A stretch of DNA of 64,000 nucleotides from Allium sativum (Eukaryota; Streptophyta; Magnoliopsida; Asparagales; Amaryllidaceae), in the NCBI GenBank assembly GCA_030737875.1, contig CM060925.1:480871514-480935513 (forward strand), written 5' to 3'. A program made the translations under genes and the position numbers. Below, one piece after another: positions 46,219-58,620 of this stretch. The notes under the pieces are model-generated. The model had not been told where the DNA came from. It made no database searches and worked only from the letters and a program-made list of their open reading frames with translations. Within the stretch, counting starts at the first letter, position 1. Each line of letters starts with the position of its first letter.

Positions 46219-48879
46219 CTACGAGGAAAGATATTTCAACGATTTATGGTCAGTGTAAAGTTCGAACTTCTCACCTAGGAGATAGTGTCGCCAAGACTTG
46301 AGTGCAAAGACAATGGCAGCTAACTCAAGGTCATGGGTCGGGTAGTTCTTTTCATGAACTTTCAATTGCCTTCCACCATAAGCTACTACCCTCCCTTCTT
46401 GCATCAAGACAGCGCCTAGCCCTGTCCTACATGCATCTGTATAAACTGTGAACATCTTGGTTCCATCTGGCAACGTCAGAACTGGGGCTGTTGTAAGAGC
46501 CCTTTTTAGTCGTTGGAAAGCAAACTCGCAACCCAAGTCCCAATTGATCACTAGATTCTTCTTTGTCAGCCTTGTAAGTGGAGCTGAGATTTTCGCAAAA
46601 TCCCTTATGAATTTTCGGTAGAAACCTGCTAGCCCGAGAAAGCTTCGGACTTCTGTTGCATTCCTTGGTGTCTTCCAATCCTGCACCGCTACTACCTTAG
46701 CAGGGTCCAAAGCTAACCCTTCTTTGGATACTATGTGTCCAAGGAACCTTACTTCCTCTCTCCAAAAGTGGCACTTGGATAATTTGGCTTTCAGATGATG
46801 GACTCGCAGAGTTTCCATGACTAAGTGCTGAGCATGTTCTTCTTCATTCTTTGAGAAGATCAAGATATCGTCTACGAAGACCACTACGAACTTGTTGAGG
46901 AATTCTCTGAACACCCTACTCATCAGGTCCACGAAGTAAGCGGGTGCGTTTGTCAAGCCGAAAGGCATGACAAGCCATTCAAAGAAGCCGTCTGGGGTTC
47001 TGAATGCTGTCTTATCGATGCTATCTTCAGCCACCCTTAGCTGATGAAATCCGGTCGCCAAATCGAGTTGGGAGAAAACAGACGCTCCTACAAGCTGATC
47101 AAACAGATCGTCAATTCTGGGGAGAGGGTGCTTATTCTTTTTTGTTAGCTTGTTGATCTCCCTATAGTCAACACATAGACGGAGTGAACCATCCGCCTTT
47201 GTGGCGAACACCACTGGAGCACCCCATTCTGAAATGCTCCTTCTAATGAACCCCTTCTCTAGAAGCTCTTTAATCTGTTTACTGAGCTCTTTCCTTTCCC
47301 GTGGAGCCATGTGTCTAATGGGCAACGCAACGGGCTTTGCATTATCTACAAGGTATATGCGGAAGTCTATCTCCCGCTTCGGAGGTAAGCCCTTCACCTC
47401 TTCGAAGACATCCGGATATTCACGGACCACTCTAACCGATTGCAAACTCTCAACAAGAGCATCTAGCGATTCAAGATAACTAAGCATAACCACATACGAG
47501 GGATTACAAGTAATTTCCAAAGTGTTACCGAGTTGGGTCAGAAGCCTAACCACCCTTTTCTCACAATCAAGGATGGCACAATTACTGGATAACCAATCCA
47601 TGCCCAAAATCAGACCATATCCTGAGAAGCCCAAAACAAAGGCACTACATCTAAATTCCACGCTTAGAATAGAAATTTTCAATCCCACATAGAACATAGA
47701 CAAATGAGCTGGGCCCCCAATTGGATTTGAAACAACTAAGGGGTCCTCTACCATACTAGTTTCTAGGTGCAGAGATTCTACTAAAGCAGATGAAATAAAG
47801 GAGTGTGATGCGCCAGAATCAAATAAAGTGCGTACTGGGTGATCATAAAGATAAACTACACTTTCTACAGAAGTATTTATACCTCGCTGTTGCAGAGGTG
47901 GCGCTTCTAGCACACGTACCTGTGCCCTTGAGGTAGATCCAGACCTCTGCCCCTGCCCTCGTTTCTTTGGGCAATCCTTAGCCACGTGGCCTGTCTCACC
48001 GCAAGAAAAGCACCCACCATTCAACTTGGCCTTCTTTTTCCGGCAATCTTTCATTAAGTTCCCCTCTTTGCCACAGAAATTACACTTCCTCTTCTCTTTG
48101 TTGTCTTTCCCGACCTTCTTAAAGTCTGTCTTCTTAGGCTGTAAACCCTCTTTCTTCCCTTGAGAGCTTTCTGCCTTTGTCTCCTTCTTGCCCTTATCCT
48201 CTTCGTTCAGCAATGCCATCTGCACCAACCTTTCATACGTAGCTCCCATGGGTATATGGGTCATGGCCAAACTGTGTAATGGCTCATTCAATCCTTTGAC
48301 AAAGCGGAGAGCCTTTTTGTGCGGAGTGTTGACTAGGTCCAGTCCGAACCTAGCCAGCTGATCGAACTGATTAACGTACTCTTTGACTGTCATATTCCCT
48401 TGTTTAAGAAATAAGATTTTTTCCAACTGAAGACTCCTTTCAGCTTCTGAGAGAAATTTAGCCTCAAACCTTGCCTTAAAGTCCTCCCATGTTTCCACTG
48501 GTCTTTCTGCATTGGTGACTTCCCACCAGTAGGAAGCCTCACCTTTAAGTAGCCATACTGCTAGTTGTACCTTCTGCTTATCCTCTACCTCAAAGATGAC
48601 GAATAAGTCCTCGGTTTCCTTCAGCCAGTTCATGGCTTCCACGAAGGACTCGGTTCCATGAAAGTCCTTCCCTCCCATAGCTTTGAAATCTTTACATATC
48701 TTAGCAAAAGTATTACCACGCGGAGGAGATGGAGGAAGAGGTGCTGCTGCAGCTGGATGATTTCCTGCAGCTGGGGGAGGAGGAACAGTGGGACCTGGCT
48801 GATTGGCCCTTGCTTCTAAAAATCGTATGAACCAACCAGGTATTGGTACACCCTCTGGCAAGTTAAGTTCTTCGGACAT
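46219..48879 (-). CDS. gag-pol: Gag-Pol polyprotein of element G, truncated in RNase H (886 residues)
   Basis: ATG at 48879, 157 bases after the primer site, gives [16 protein letters not shown]. Domains in order: retrotransposon gag (about 60-225); zinc knuckles at about 266-279 ([14 protein letters not shown], where His is replaced by Asn) and 290-303 ([14 protein letters not shown], intact); aspartic protease LFDSGAS (about 352-358) and GLILGMDWL; reverse transcriptase with intact motif A (QLDLATGFH, Asp about 606) and motif C (FVDD, about 668-671); RNase H with [17 protein letters not shown] and LYTDHKSL. It ends at a TAG where family members read Gln. A two-residue deletion (HAQHLVMET) is seen against A. 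This is the best-preserved coding region in the window and shows the single-frame Gag-Pol layout of Tekay elements. Confidence 0.93.
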   Translation of the reverse strand: MSEELNLPEGVPIPGWFIRFLEARANQPGPTVPPPPAAGNHPAAAAPLPPSPPRGNTFAKICKDFKAMGGKDFHGTESFVEAMNWLKETEDLFVIFEVEDKQKVQLAVWLLKGEASYWWEVTNAERPVETWEDFKARFEAKFLSEAERSLQLEKILFLKQGNMTVKEYVNQFDQLARFGLDLVNTPHKKALRFVKGLNEPLHSLAMTHIPMGATYERLVQMALLNEEDKGKKETKAESSQGKKEGLQPKKTDFKKVGKDNKEKRKCNFCGKEGNLMKDCRKKKAKLNGGCFSCGETGHVAKDCPKKRGQGQRSGSTSRAQVRVLEAPPLQQRGINTSVESVVYLYDHPVRTLFDSGASHSFISSALVESLHLETSMVEDPLVVSNPIGGPAHLSMFYVGLKISILSVEFRCSAFVLGFSGYGLILGMDWLSSNCAILDCEKRVVRLLTQLGNTLEITCNPSYVVMLSYLESLDALVESLQSVRVVREYPDVFEEVKGLPPKREIDFRIYLVDNAKPVALPIRHMAPRERKELSKQIKELLEKGFIRRSISEWGAPVVFATKADGSLRLCVDYREINKLTKKNKHPLPRIDDLFDQLVGASVFSQLDLATGFHQLRVAEDSIDKTAFRTPDGFFEWLVMPFGLTNAPAYFVDLMSRVFREFLNKFVVVFVDDILIFSKNEEEHAQHLVMETLRVHHLKAKLSKCHFWREEVRFLGHIVSKEGLALDPAKVVAVQDWKTPRNATEVRSFLGLAGFYRKFIRDFAKISAPLTRLTKKNLVINWDLGCEFAFQRLKRALTTAPVLTLPDGTKMFTVYTDACRTGLGAVLMQEGRVVAYGGRQLKVHEKNYPTHDLELAAIVFALKSWRHYLLGEKFELYTDHKSLKYLSS

Positions 48880-49035
48880 GCTGAAACAAAAAGGATAGAT
48901 TCAAAACAAAGGATAAAAGATAGTACCTATGGCTTTGGGGGACTATGCCTTTTTTTTAAAAAATAAAATAACATTTTATCTTTAAAAATGCTTCTTTAAA
49001 TTTTCAAAACTTTTTATCTTATCTGGTAAACCTAG

Positions 49036-49047
49036 GCTCTGATACCA
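49036..49047 (-). other. Primer-binding site of element G
   Basis: GCTCTGATACCA on the plus strand, i.e. TGGTATCAGAGC in element sense, two bases from the 5' LTR end. It is complementary to initiator methionine tRNA. Confidence 0.92.
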
Positions 49048-49049
49048 AG

Positions 49050-52000
49050 TGAAACACCCCACCTCCGTTAGGGTCACTCTCAAAGGGAATGCCCTAATTT
49101 TGGTGGAGGTTTATAAGTATAAGTCACAGATACACAAGACAGATATAAATACACATATTTTTGAACAGCGGAAAATAACAACAACTTTTATTTCATCAAA
49201 ATGCGTGTTACACAAACCATGCCATAATTGTCTTACAATACTTCCAAAAACATTACAATTTCATAACTGTCTTGATTTCATAACTTAAAGAAGCATAAAA
49301 ACATAAGTAAACTGCATAAGTCCCCATAAGTGCTATCCAAAGCCATAGTCCAAAACGAAAGAGATCCAAGCAATACATTCTTTCTCTTCAAGCTGGATGC
49401 GAAAACTGGTCAAGCTGCGGTATTCCCTCCCTGTGGACCTGGGGGGGGGGGGGGGGGAGGGGGACGAAAGAAAAGTAGAGTCAGACATAAAGCCTGAGTA
49501 AGTCTAGGACTATTCATTCTATGAATAAAGAATTGGGCATGATAAGTATAAACTGGAAATGGGAAAGCACTATAAGCTAAGTTAAGTTGTCTAGAGTCGA
49601 ATATACTATCGTACCCCATATTAGTCTCTGCACCCCTATAAACTAGTTCCCAACAGGCACCCCATAATCAGGGTGAAGTGATCCATTTCTAATGATCGCC
49701 TCCTACTCGCATAGTTACATGTGTCTTACGGCCCCTGATGTTGTAGCTACCTATGATGGTCCCACCATGGGGTGTATCAAGTCCCATGGTGGCGGCCCGA
49801 CACAATTCTAGAATGCACAGGTATACTACTAGTGCCCAGTGCCTAATTTTTCTGCGCCGGAGTGTGTGCACGCCCGCACCCCGTTAGAACCTACACTGCT
49901 GCACCACCGCCGTCGATTTGACCTCTTACAGTCAGCCTAGTAATCGTGCCCCACCCTGCCTAGTTCAGGGTATCCTGATACACCTTGTAGGGTTACTGCT
50001 GAAAAGGGTCCCCCGCTACTAGGTTTCCTATTTCTAGCCAACATGCTAAGTTGGTTAAGTGTTCTGTAAACCTAACCCCCAAATCAGTCTGTATAGTTTA
50101 GCATGTTCAATTTGATTAAGTATTAATTTAATTTACTTAATCCTATCAATCCTGACTCAGCCTTAATTGTCTTATTAAAGCCTCGACCTCAAACATTAGA
50201 CAGGTATTGTTGTGACTGCCTATTGCCGGTTGGTTCCGGGCAGTCTTACGTCACAACTCAGCCTAACCTCGGGTCATTATTGGGCTCAGTGTTTAACCAC
50301 CCACATTGGATAGGTATTGTTGTGACTACTGGACAGCCGGGCGGGTCCGGGCAGGTTTACGTCACAACTCAATCCAACCTCGGGTTAAACACATCGTATT
50401 TTCTAAGTTTACATATTTTGTCTCTTTTCTTTTTATATGTAAATATTTGCAGCCCATTATTCAAATTCATCTTTATTGGGTAAAATTAATTTATACCACT
50501 TAAATGTTCTCAAAGTCGTTGGCATGCGTCAAACATGCCAACACATATGTTTTATATTTTTAACCCAACGTCATTACCCCCGTTTTATACGTTCGCTATA
50601 ATATAACATATGTTGGGTTTAACATTTAAACCCAACTTAGCCACATAAAAAGGGGAGGTTTAGAACATGGTGTTTATATATATTCTAAGTAATATCAAAA
50701 AGGGGGAGTGTGAATGCATGAACTTGCAACATAACGATCTAATTAACATAATTAGGCAATTGTGAACTTGCATTGTAATAGCATAAAATCATGACATAAA
50801 ACATACTTAAACAGGAATCATGGTTTTTATCTAGTCATGTAAACTTGCATTTAAAATGTGGATCTAACTTAATTATGTGTCGCCTATATTATCATATGAT
50901 TTCTATAACAACATAGGCCTAAACATATTTCCAATTAGGCATAACACCAAACATAATCTAGTCATGTTTATAGAGTCAACACAAGTTTACAAAGATGCTT
51001 ACTTTTGTCACTAATACAAAAGTATGTTTTTACACTAGAATCATAATTCCTATTTCATCGTAAATTCATATGAATCATAATACCCAAATGTATCCAACTA
51101 CACTAAACATGATCATAAAAATATACATAGAAGGGTCTAAAATCATGTTGGAATAAATAGTGAATCACATGCTTGCATGAATCTCAACTTTGTTGTAATA
51201 AACTACCACAAACATATAGTTGTTAACTTCAACATGAATCTTATACTTGCAAATATCCAATAGGTCTAACATCATTATACCACAACATTTCAAATCTATT
51301 CGTAATTAGAATCATAGCAACATACAATTATGAATTATCATCACCACAAATTTAGTACAATTCCATTTCTCATTTCACACAAATCAAAACTCAATTATTT
51401 ATTCACATCGGAATAGCACTCTACTTACAACGTATGACGAATCTTCAATTCAGGTTTCTGAATTTGGAGATGCTATCCTTTGTTGTAGGCGTTGTTTTGA
51501 TTTAGTTGTCGTTGCTTTTAAGCTTTCGAATTGCCTCCTAATCGTCTTTCAATTTTGACGGCTACTCCTAATCTTTCTTCAGCAGCATGACGGTCTCATT
51601 CTCATTTTTATTTGTATGAATTAGGTGGAGTCTTAGGTCCTTTTTATAGAGTTTGTGAATTGATTAGGACCGTCGATGAAGCTTAGATTAATATTAGCCG
51701 TTTGTTTGAAAGAGAGACCAATCAGGAGCTGACACCTAGCCCTAGTGACAAGGCAAGACTCAGAAATTCGGCAAAGCACAGACCAGGCCAGCCAGGAGGG
51801 CTGGGTTCGACCTGGCTCAGGGGCCAGGTCGACTACCCAGTCGACCCCCAGGTCGACTACATAGTCGACCTGGGTGCCCCAGGTCGACTACCCAGTCGAC
51901 CTGGGTGGCCCAGGTCGAATACCCAGTCGACCTGGTAGCCTTGGGTGGGAAAATTCCCGCCCAGCCCAATCTGGGTCCGATTTTTTTGAAATTTGAATTT

Positions 52001-52224
52001 GTTTCTAAGTTGTTTCCGTCTGTTTGAATTTTAAACTGAATTCTAAAACTTCCGGAGGCCATATCTCCCTCATACGGAGTCCGTTTTATGCAAACTCGGA
52101 CTCTATCTCAAGCAGAATTCCGAGACGAACGCAATGGCGTATCCCGTTTCCCTTAATTATTTGATTTGAAATTAATTATACTTTAATTTGTGAATTTCAC
52201 TGTTATAGAATACACGGGGTGTTA
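49050..52224 (-). repeat. Element G 5' LTR
   Basis: Full-length copy (3175 bp) from TGAAACACCCCACC at 49050. It carries a long G-run at about 49440-49458 where the other copy has fewer, tandem inverted repeats (about 50185-50395), a GTCGAC array (about 51825-51935) and the TATA box (complement of 51639-51650, CTATAAAAAGG). The outer end reads GGGGTGTTATTG instead of GTGTTACA, so the terminal dinucleotide is altered or lost. Confidence 0.9.
51639..51650 (-). promoter_or_regulatory. TATA box of element G with upstream GTCGAC array
   Basis: CTATAAAAAGGACC in minus sense is a strong TATA context. In element sense the GTCGAC-rich array (51825-51935) precedes it by about 170 bases, echoing the U3 of element A. 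Confidence 0.55.
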
Positions 52225-55200
52225 TTGTTGAGGAATTTGGAGGATACTGATATTATTATACCCAATACGATATCCATTAGTGTCAGAATTTGATATTGAA
52301 TATAAGCCAATATAATTACTATTTAGAGCCTTGTATTTAATATCAAATTGGATTCTGGGTTTGTCGTGAATGGTGTGTTTAATAACACTATTCCTAAACC
52401 CCAATGAGAAAAGAATAAATCTTTTAATTAAGATCTAGAGAAATCTACCAATTAATTAATATTTAATTGGAATTGAAATTAGATTTTGGGAATATTGTGA
52501 ACGGTGTTTTAAATAACATTAGTTTTTAAACCAATTAATAGTAAAGAGATGATTTGGAATTTATAAACATTTTATTAAGATTTAATGAAAATTTTCCAAA
52601 GTAAAGATTTTCAATTTAATATATTAAATTGGAATTGGATGGATTTCAATTCGGTAATAATCGAGATGAGCTTCTGTAAAGGAAGACCGTTACTATATAT
52701 GGAAGTTTAAAGGCCTTGCCATTATTCCATTTATAGTATTGATTAGATACGGAAATTTATATCGATTATATATTAATCTATTTTCCGTGAAGATTCCATA
52801 GTTGGTGGAAGCTGACTTGGGTTTATTGTGAACTGTGTTTTAAATGACATTAGTTCTTTAACCCAGTTAAAGATTATATTAATTTATTAAATTTGAAAAT
52901 TCATTAAGTAATGATTTTAGAGATTAAAACTGAATTAGAGTTTTAATGAATCTTTAATTAGATTGGAATGAGAATAAGGTAATTAAATTTATCGAATTCA
53001 TGAAATAATCGAGAATGGAGTACCACCAGTTTTACCCCAGACGATAGTTAAATCTTCAATTAGATTTGAACGTGAAATGGTAATTAAATTTACCAATAAC
53101 ACAGTGGGTGTTAGATATGGAGTACTACCAGTTTTTCTCCATGGGATAAATAGGTTGGGATTGGAAAAATAATAAATGATTACTTCGGTAGAGCTCATTA
53201 ATCCTGACTAGTTTTATAAACCTTAATCTGGTTTAGAATTGTAAAAGGATAAAATAAAATCTTTTGAAAATGATATCAAAAGGAAGATTAAAGAGAAAAT
53301 TTAAAAGAGTTTATCTTTGATAAAATTTATGGGAACCTTTCCCTAATGATGTGAATATTTAAATAAAAGAATATTCTGGATTGGAATGAGGCGTATGATG
53401 TGCTTTTACAGCACTTGACTATAAAATACGTGAGTTATTTGGAAAGAACGGGTTTATCCCATTCTAAATAATTGATACAACGACTGAATGTTGATGAAAT
53501 GAAGATAGTGGTTGAAGACCGGAGATCTTCACATCGTTTGGATGATTACTGATGTCTGGATTAGGATGTACACCCAAGATAAGGTAATAAGTGGTGATCG
53601 TCCAGACGTACTTGGAGATCGACCGGTTATGCGAGGGCCTCTCTCCTGTATTGGACATATGGGATGAGGAATAAGGTGCCTCCAGTTTCGTTCAGACCCA
53701 GAACGGGCTTGCAAATGGATGGTATGTCGGACATTGTATTCCTTTATACTGTATTTGTTGATCTGTGTTAAATATATATCTGTTTGGTGGCGGAGAATTT
53801 ATTCTCTTGCTTAACACCCTTTTCTGAGACGTACGAGCTTAGAGGTTATATATTTGTGGAAATCAGTGGTATGGTATGGAATGACTGTGTGGCATGCTGA
53901 GATGCAAATGATCAAGGCTTTTGTTGATGAGACGACCCGATTTCCCATTCTCACGGAAACAAGGTTATCTTTGGAATATAACACAGAAACAATAATAGCA
54001 GAACAGAATTAAATAAATACACCAGATTGAACAACAAAACATACTGGATAAAAGTAATCATCAGAGTTACACAGTATACAGGATCTTACTTAGTACAAAT
54101 ACAGTTCAGCTATACATAAATGTCTACAGCGGAAATAAACAAAATATGTACAATAGGAGCTGAACAGCATAAAAAGAAATAGATGATAGAATCCATCTTC
54201 AGCTCCAGCTATCCAGAAAGAACCAGCTAAACCTGAATACAAGGCTGCCCGTGTAGAAAAAGGGGCACCCGAGTTTGAGAGTGAAACAAACTACGAGTCA
54301 GTCATGGGACTGGTATGAGAAATCCACTCAACACATATATATAATTGGCTAATCACAGGACCACGCCACTTTCGTGGAACGGGTTTACTCCATTGGATTG
54401 CCAGTGCTTTAAAAACAAATCTTTCTTTTAAACATCGATATGCTTTTTATAAAAATGAAGCCGTTATAAGACTCAGTTCCCATCACACAATGCAACGCAA
54501 ACCGGAGGATAGAGTTTTTACCTTATAACGGCCAAGATATGCTTGATACGAATAAAACAAAGGCATTTGATATTATTGCTAGTGTTTATATGTTTTGAAA
54601 ACAATTTCAAATCATAACTATCAATCATAGACGGCATTAATGCCCCATACCACTATGTCGCCATATATAGGTATACAATCAAAACCGCACGATGTCGTAT
54701 CTGGAAATTGGATTTCCGTCATGAACCAAGGCAAAAGAGAGTCCTTACCGAATTCGAGACTGCCTAGCCCGAGCCTCAGGAACAGCCGAAACTGCCCCTT
54801 GGATCGTCAGGGCCGGTCCACCGATGTGGATTATTATGCCTGAACAATACGTTTCCCCGCCCTTTGGGGCGTAAACGAGCCAACGAATGACTCCATCGGA
54901 CCCGGATCGTCCGATCAAACCGAGGCGCCTCGCAACAGCAACAACCACATAGGTGAAAAGTATATAAATGTCAGGGCTGGTAGGTCACTGACACCACCCT
55001 AGCTAGGAAGAAACGCATGCCCTCCCTGAGGTCCTTCTCCCGTTTTAGGTTCATACCGGGGTGTGAGGCTCGCGAATTCACGTTATACACAAAGCTACGC
55101 CACACAGGCGGTGCTTTGATCATCACCACAAGACTTTGCTTTTCAACAGAAGCCCTGATCACTGCATCTTAGCATGCCACACAGAATAAATCCTATGTCA

Positions 55201-56790
55201 GACACACAGTCCATTTACAAGTCCGTTCTGGGTCTGAACGAAACCGGAGGCACTAAATACCTCGCAAACCCATCGATCACCACGTACGTCTGGACGATCA
55301 CCACTCATTATCCATATTTCGGGATGCCTCCCAATCAGGACCTCGGTTACCATCCAAACGAGGTGAAGATCTCCGGTCTTCGACCACCGTCTTCATCTTC
55401 GAATTTCAATCGTCGGCCAATTATTCGAAATGAGAATTAACTCGGCCTTTTCAAATAATTCACGTATATTTAGAATTTCAAATCAATTTATCTCAATGGT
55501 TAAATTATTCGACAACACCAATATTGTTCTTTAATGTAATTTTCGCACCAAACACATTCAACCATCAAATACAACATAAATCAAGCAAATTCAGTTTATT
55601 TCCATTCCATATCGCTTATGATATTTTATAACTATTTATCGCTATTTTTATTTATTTTAAAATAGCCATTTTATTCAAAACGACGCTTCGGGCCATAACG
55701 CGGCCGTGGCGCTGTTTTTCTTCAGATTTGATTTACACATATCTGAAAATCTAACCGTTGGATCTTCACAAAATTTACATCATTAGAAAGGTCTTTTCAA
55801 AACGAATCCAACGGTTCCAATTTCGGGAAAATCCGACGGTCGGATCTCCCGGTACAATCGTTTGAAATTTCGATTTCAAAATACGAACTGCAGCGTCGTT
55901 ATTCGATTAAATATAATTATATTTATATATATAAATAAATATAATCGTTTCTGGCGCTGTTTTTCTTCAGAATTGAATTAAACATTCCAGACAATCCAAC
56001 CGTTGGATTTTAACAAGGTTGGTGCCGTTGGAAAGATTATTCCAAGGCGAACCCGACGGTTGAGGTTTCAGGAAAATCCAATGGTCGAATTTCCCGCACT
56101 AGTCGTTTGAAATCACGGTTTGAAAATACGAACTGCACGGCCTCGTTTCGTTTTAATTTTATTTATATTTATATATTTATATAAATATAGTTCATTCAAC
56201 AATTTCAATATCGTTTTCACTTCAAATATTTTTCTAACACCTTAAATTTTTGAAAAATTTCGCCATAACCTCCCCTGCACCGGGAGCATCGGGAAATCGC
56301 AAATAGCGTTCCCGGTCCTTCTAATCTCAAAAAGAAAAAGAAAAAGCCAAGCGGCTAGCCAACAGGCTCAAAATCATCACCCAAACAAATCAGTAAATGT
56401 GTACCTATTTGTCGGGCACAAAATTTTATTCCTCTTCTCTAGCCCCTTTGCTATAACCTGTTCAATGAATATTGCATGTACATATATATACAGTTCTTAT
56501 CATTTATCAATTTCTATTCGACTTCATATTTGATTTCTACTTGGTTTAAAAACTCCATTCATTCTAATGTTACATAAATAGGTGCAAATCATTTCATTAG
56601 CTAATTAATGAATATTTCAACTCATATATGTTTATTTTGAACAAGTGGCTATTTTTAACACTTCACATTTCAACGATTCATGCATACAATAAAAAATGTG
56701 ATTTTTATTGTAAAACAATTCATTTCAAAACACTACTTTTCTATATAGTTCATATAGTCGATAAAAGGTGATTTTTATTATCAAACAATT

Positions 56791-57515
56791 TATTTCAAAA
56801 TATGAATACCATTCAACACATGAATTTCTAAACAACGAATGAATATCAATTCAACACATGAATGTTTTCTATAGTTTCTATATATAGATAAAAATGTGAT
56901 TTTTATTATCGAACAATTTATTTCAAAATATGAATACCATTCAACACATGAATTTCTAAACAACGAATGAATATCAATTCAACACATGAATGTTCTCTAT
57001 AGTTTTTATATATAGATAAAAATGTGATTTTTATTATCGAACAATTTATTTCAAAATATGAATACCATTCAACACATGAATTTCTAAACAACGAATGAAT
57101 ATCAATTCAACACATGAATGTTTTCTATAGTTTTTATATATAGATAAAAATGTGATTTTTATTATCGAACAATTTATTTCAAAATATGAATACCATTCAA
57201 CACATGAATTTCTAAACAACGAATGAATATCAATTCAACACATGAATGTTTTCTATAGTTTTTATATATAGATAAAAATGTGATTTTTATTATCGAACAA
57301 GTTATTTCAAAATATGAATACCATTCAACACATGAATTTCTAAACAACGAATGAATATCAATTCAACACATGAATGTTTTCTATAGTTTTTATATATAGA
57401 TAAAAATGTGATTTTTATTATCGAACAATTTATTTCAAAATATGAATACCATTCAACACATGAATTTCTAAACAACGAATGAATATCAATTCAACACATG
57501 AATGTTTTCTATACA
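56791..57515. repeat. 128-bp tandem array in H
   Basis: The phrase TATTTCAAAATATGAATACC recurs at 56791, 56919, 57047, 57175, 57303 and 57431, an exact 128-base period. The unit contains AACACATGAATTTCTAAAC and AAAAATGTGATTTTTATTAT. Copies differ by very few bases, implying recent expansion; a degenerate copy precedes the array. Confidence 0.95.
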
Positions 57516-58049
57516 ATGAATAAATATAGTTTAAGCATATGAAAATAATTCAAACACACAAATATTATTCAAAATTTCGGCAGCATAACGGCAGGGTAGT
57601 TACACCGGCACCGTCCCTAGTACGGCTCCTCGCTCTACCTTAAAACCTCGCGGTTTTTGACAATGGGGATCATGCATCTAGTTCGCACGCAGGCGGCATG
57701 TATATATTTATTTCATTTCCACAAACTAATCCTATGTGGTTTCAACCAAATATTTCACAACCACCAATGGGTATTTTTCAACCACAATCAACCAATATCA
57801 ATCACAAACAATCCCAAACAATCATTCGCTATCAACCAATTATCACAACAATTTCAATCAATAAATATCGTCCATGGTTTGTGGACGAGAGGCGTATATA
57901 TATATATAGATATATATTTATAGATAGCAATTCACTTTCATTTCACATATATATAATATTTTTAAATCAGAAATCTCACCAATAGCTATCCAACTTCACG
58001 ACTCTTCCTTTATAGAAATCTTCGCCTTTTGTCGCTTTCGCCCGTATTC

Positions 58050-58620
58050 TCTACACATGTAAAAATCGAATTTTTACTATGCTATTCAATATATAAAAAT
58101 CGAATTTTGACTTCGCTATTCAATATATAAAAATATGAATTTTACTTCGACTTTCAACATATAAAAATATGATTTTTACTTCGACTTTCAACATATAAAA
58201 ATATGATTTTTACTTCGACTTTCAACATATAAAAATATGATTTTTACTTCGACTTTCAACATATAAAAATATGATTTTTCTTTTTAAAGTTCAAACCCTT
58301 TTTCGAAAAATCAGTTTTAACCTTTCTTTAAAAACAGTTTTAACTTTTCAAAAAAAAAACAGTTTTAATCTTTTAAAATCAGTTTATATCTTGCTTTTAA
58401 AATCAGTTTTTATCTTTTCTAAAAATCAGTTTTTCTTATTTTTTTTCTTTATAAACAAAATTAGTTTTTATTTTAAAAACAAAATCATTTTTTTTTTATA
58501 CTTTTTAAAATTCAGTTTTGAACTTTTTTTAAAAACCAAATCAGTTTCTAATTTTTAAAAATAAAATCAGTTTTTAATTCTTACATAAAATCAGTTTTAT
58601 TCTTTTCAAGAAAACCAGTT
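58050..58620. repeat. 34-bp array and AATCAGTTTTT-rich stretch in H
   Basis: About six or seven copies of a 34-base unit with ATATAAAAATATGATTTTTACTTCGACTTTC-like content (58050-58290) are followed by an irregular run of AAATCAGTTTTTA motifs to about 58620. The 34-base length and sequence type match B's array at 12571-12735. Confidence 0.8.

Larger units (their letters stand above)
41008..52224 (-). mobile_element. Element G: Tekay/Del-type Ty3/gypsy retrotransposon inside E
   Basis: LTRs 41008-43943 and 49050-52224 flank a 5.1 kb interior with primer site, gag-pol and polypurine tract in minus orientation. The LTRs are very similar apart from a ~240-bp deletion in the left one. No matching 5-bp target duplication is visible (ATACG left, TTGTT right), and the right LTR lacks the final CA. 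Gag to RNase H is one long frame; the integrase part has stops and a frameshift. The family also provides the LTR end at 1-405. Confidence 0.92.

Noticed and set aside
47201..47479. Plus-strand frames within 44500-48900
   Set aside because: They are antisense to G's pol and gag and are shadows of a strongly supported coding frame.
49440..49458. Long G-run as a functional element
   Set aside because: The run length differs between copies (also at 11-23, 4979-4990 and 41150s) and homopolymers of this length are prone to slippage and sequencing error.
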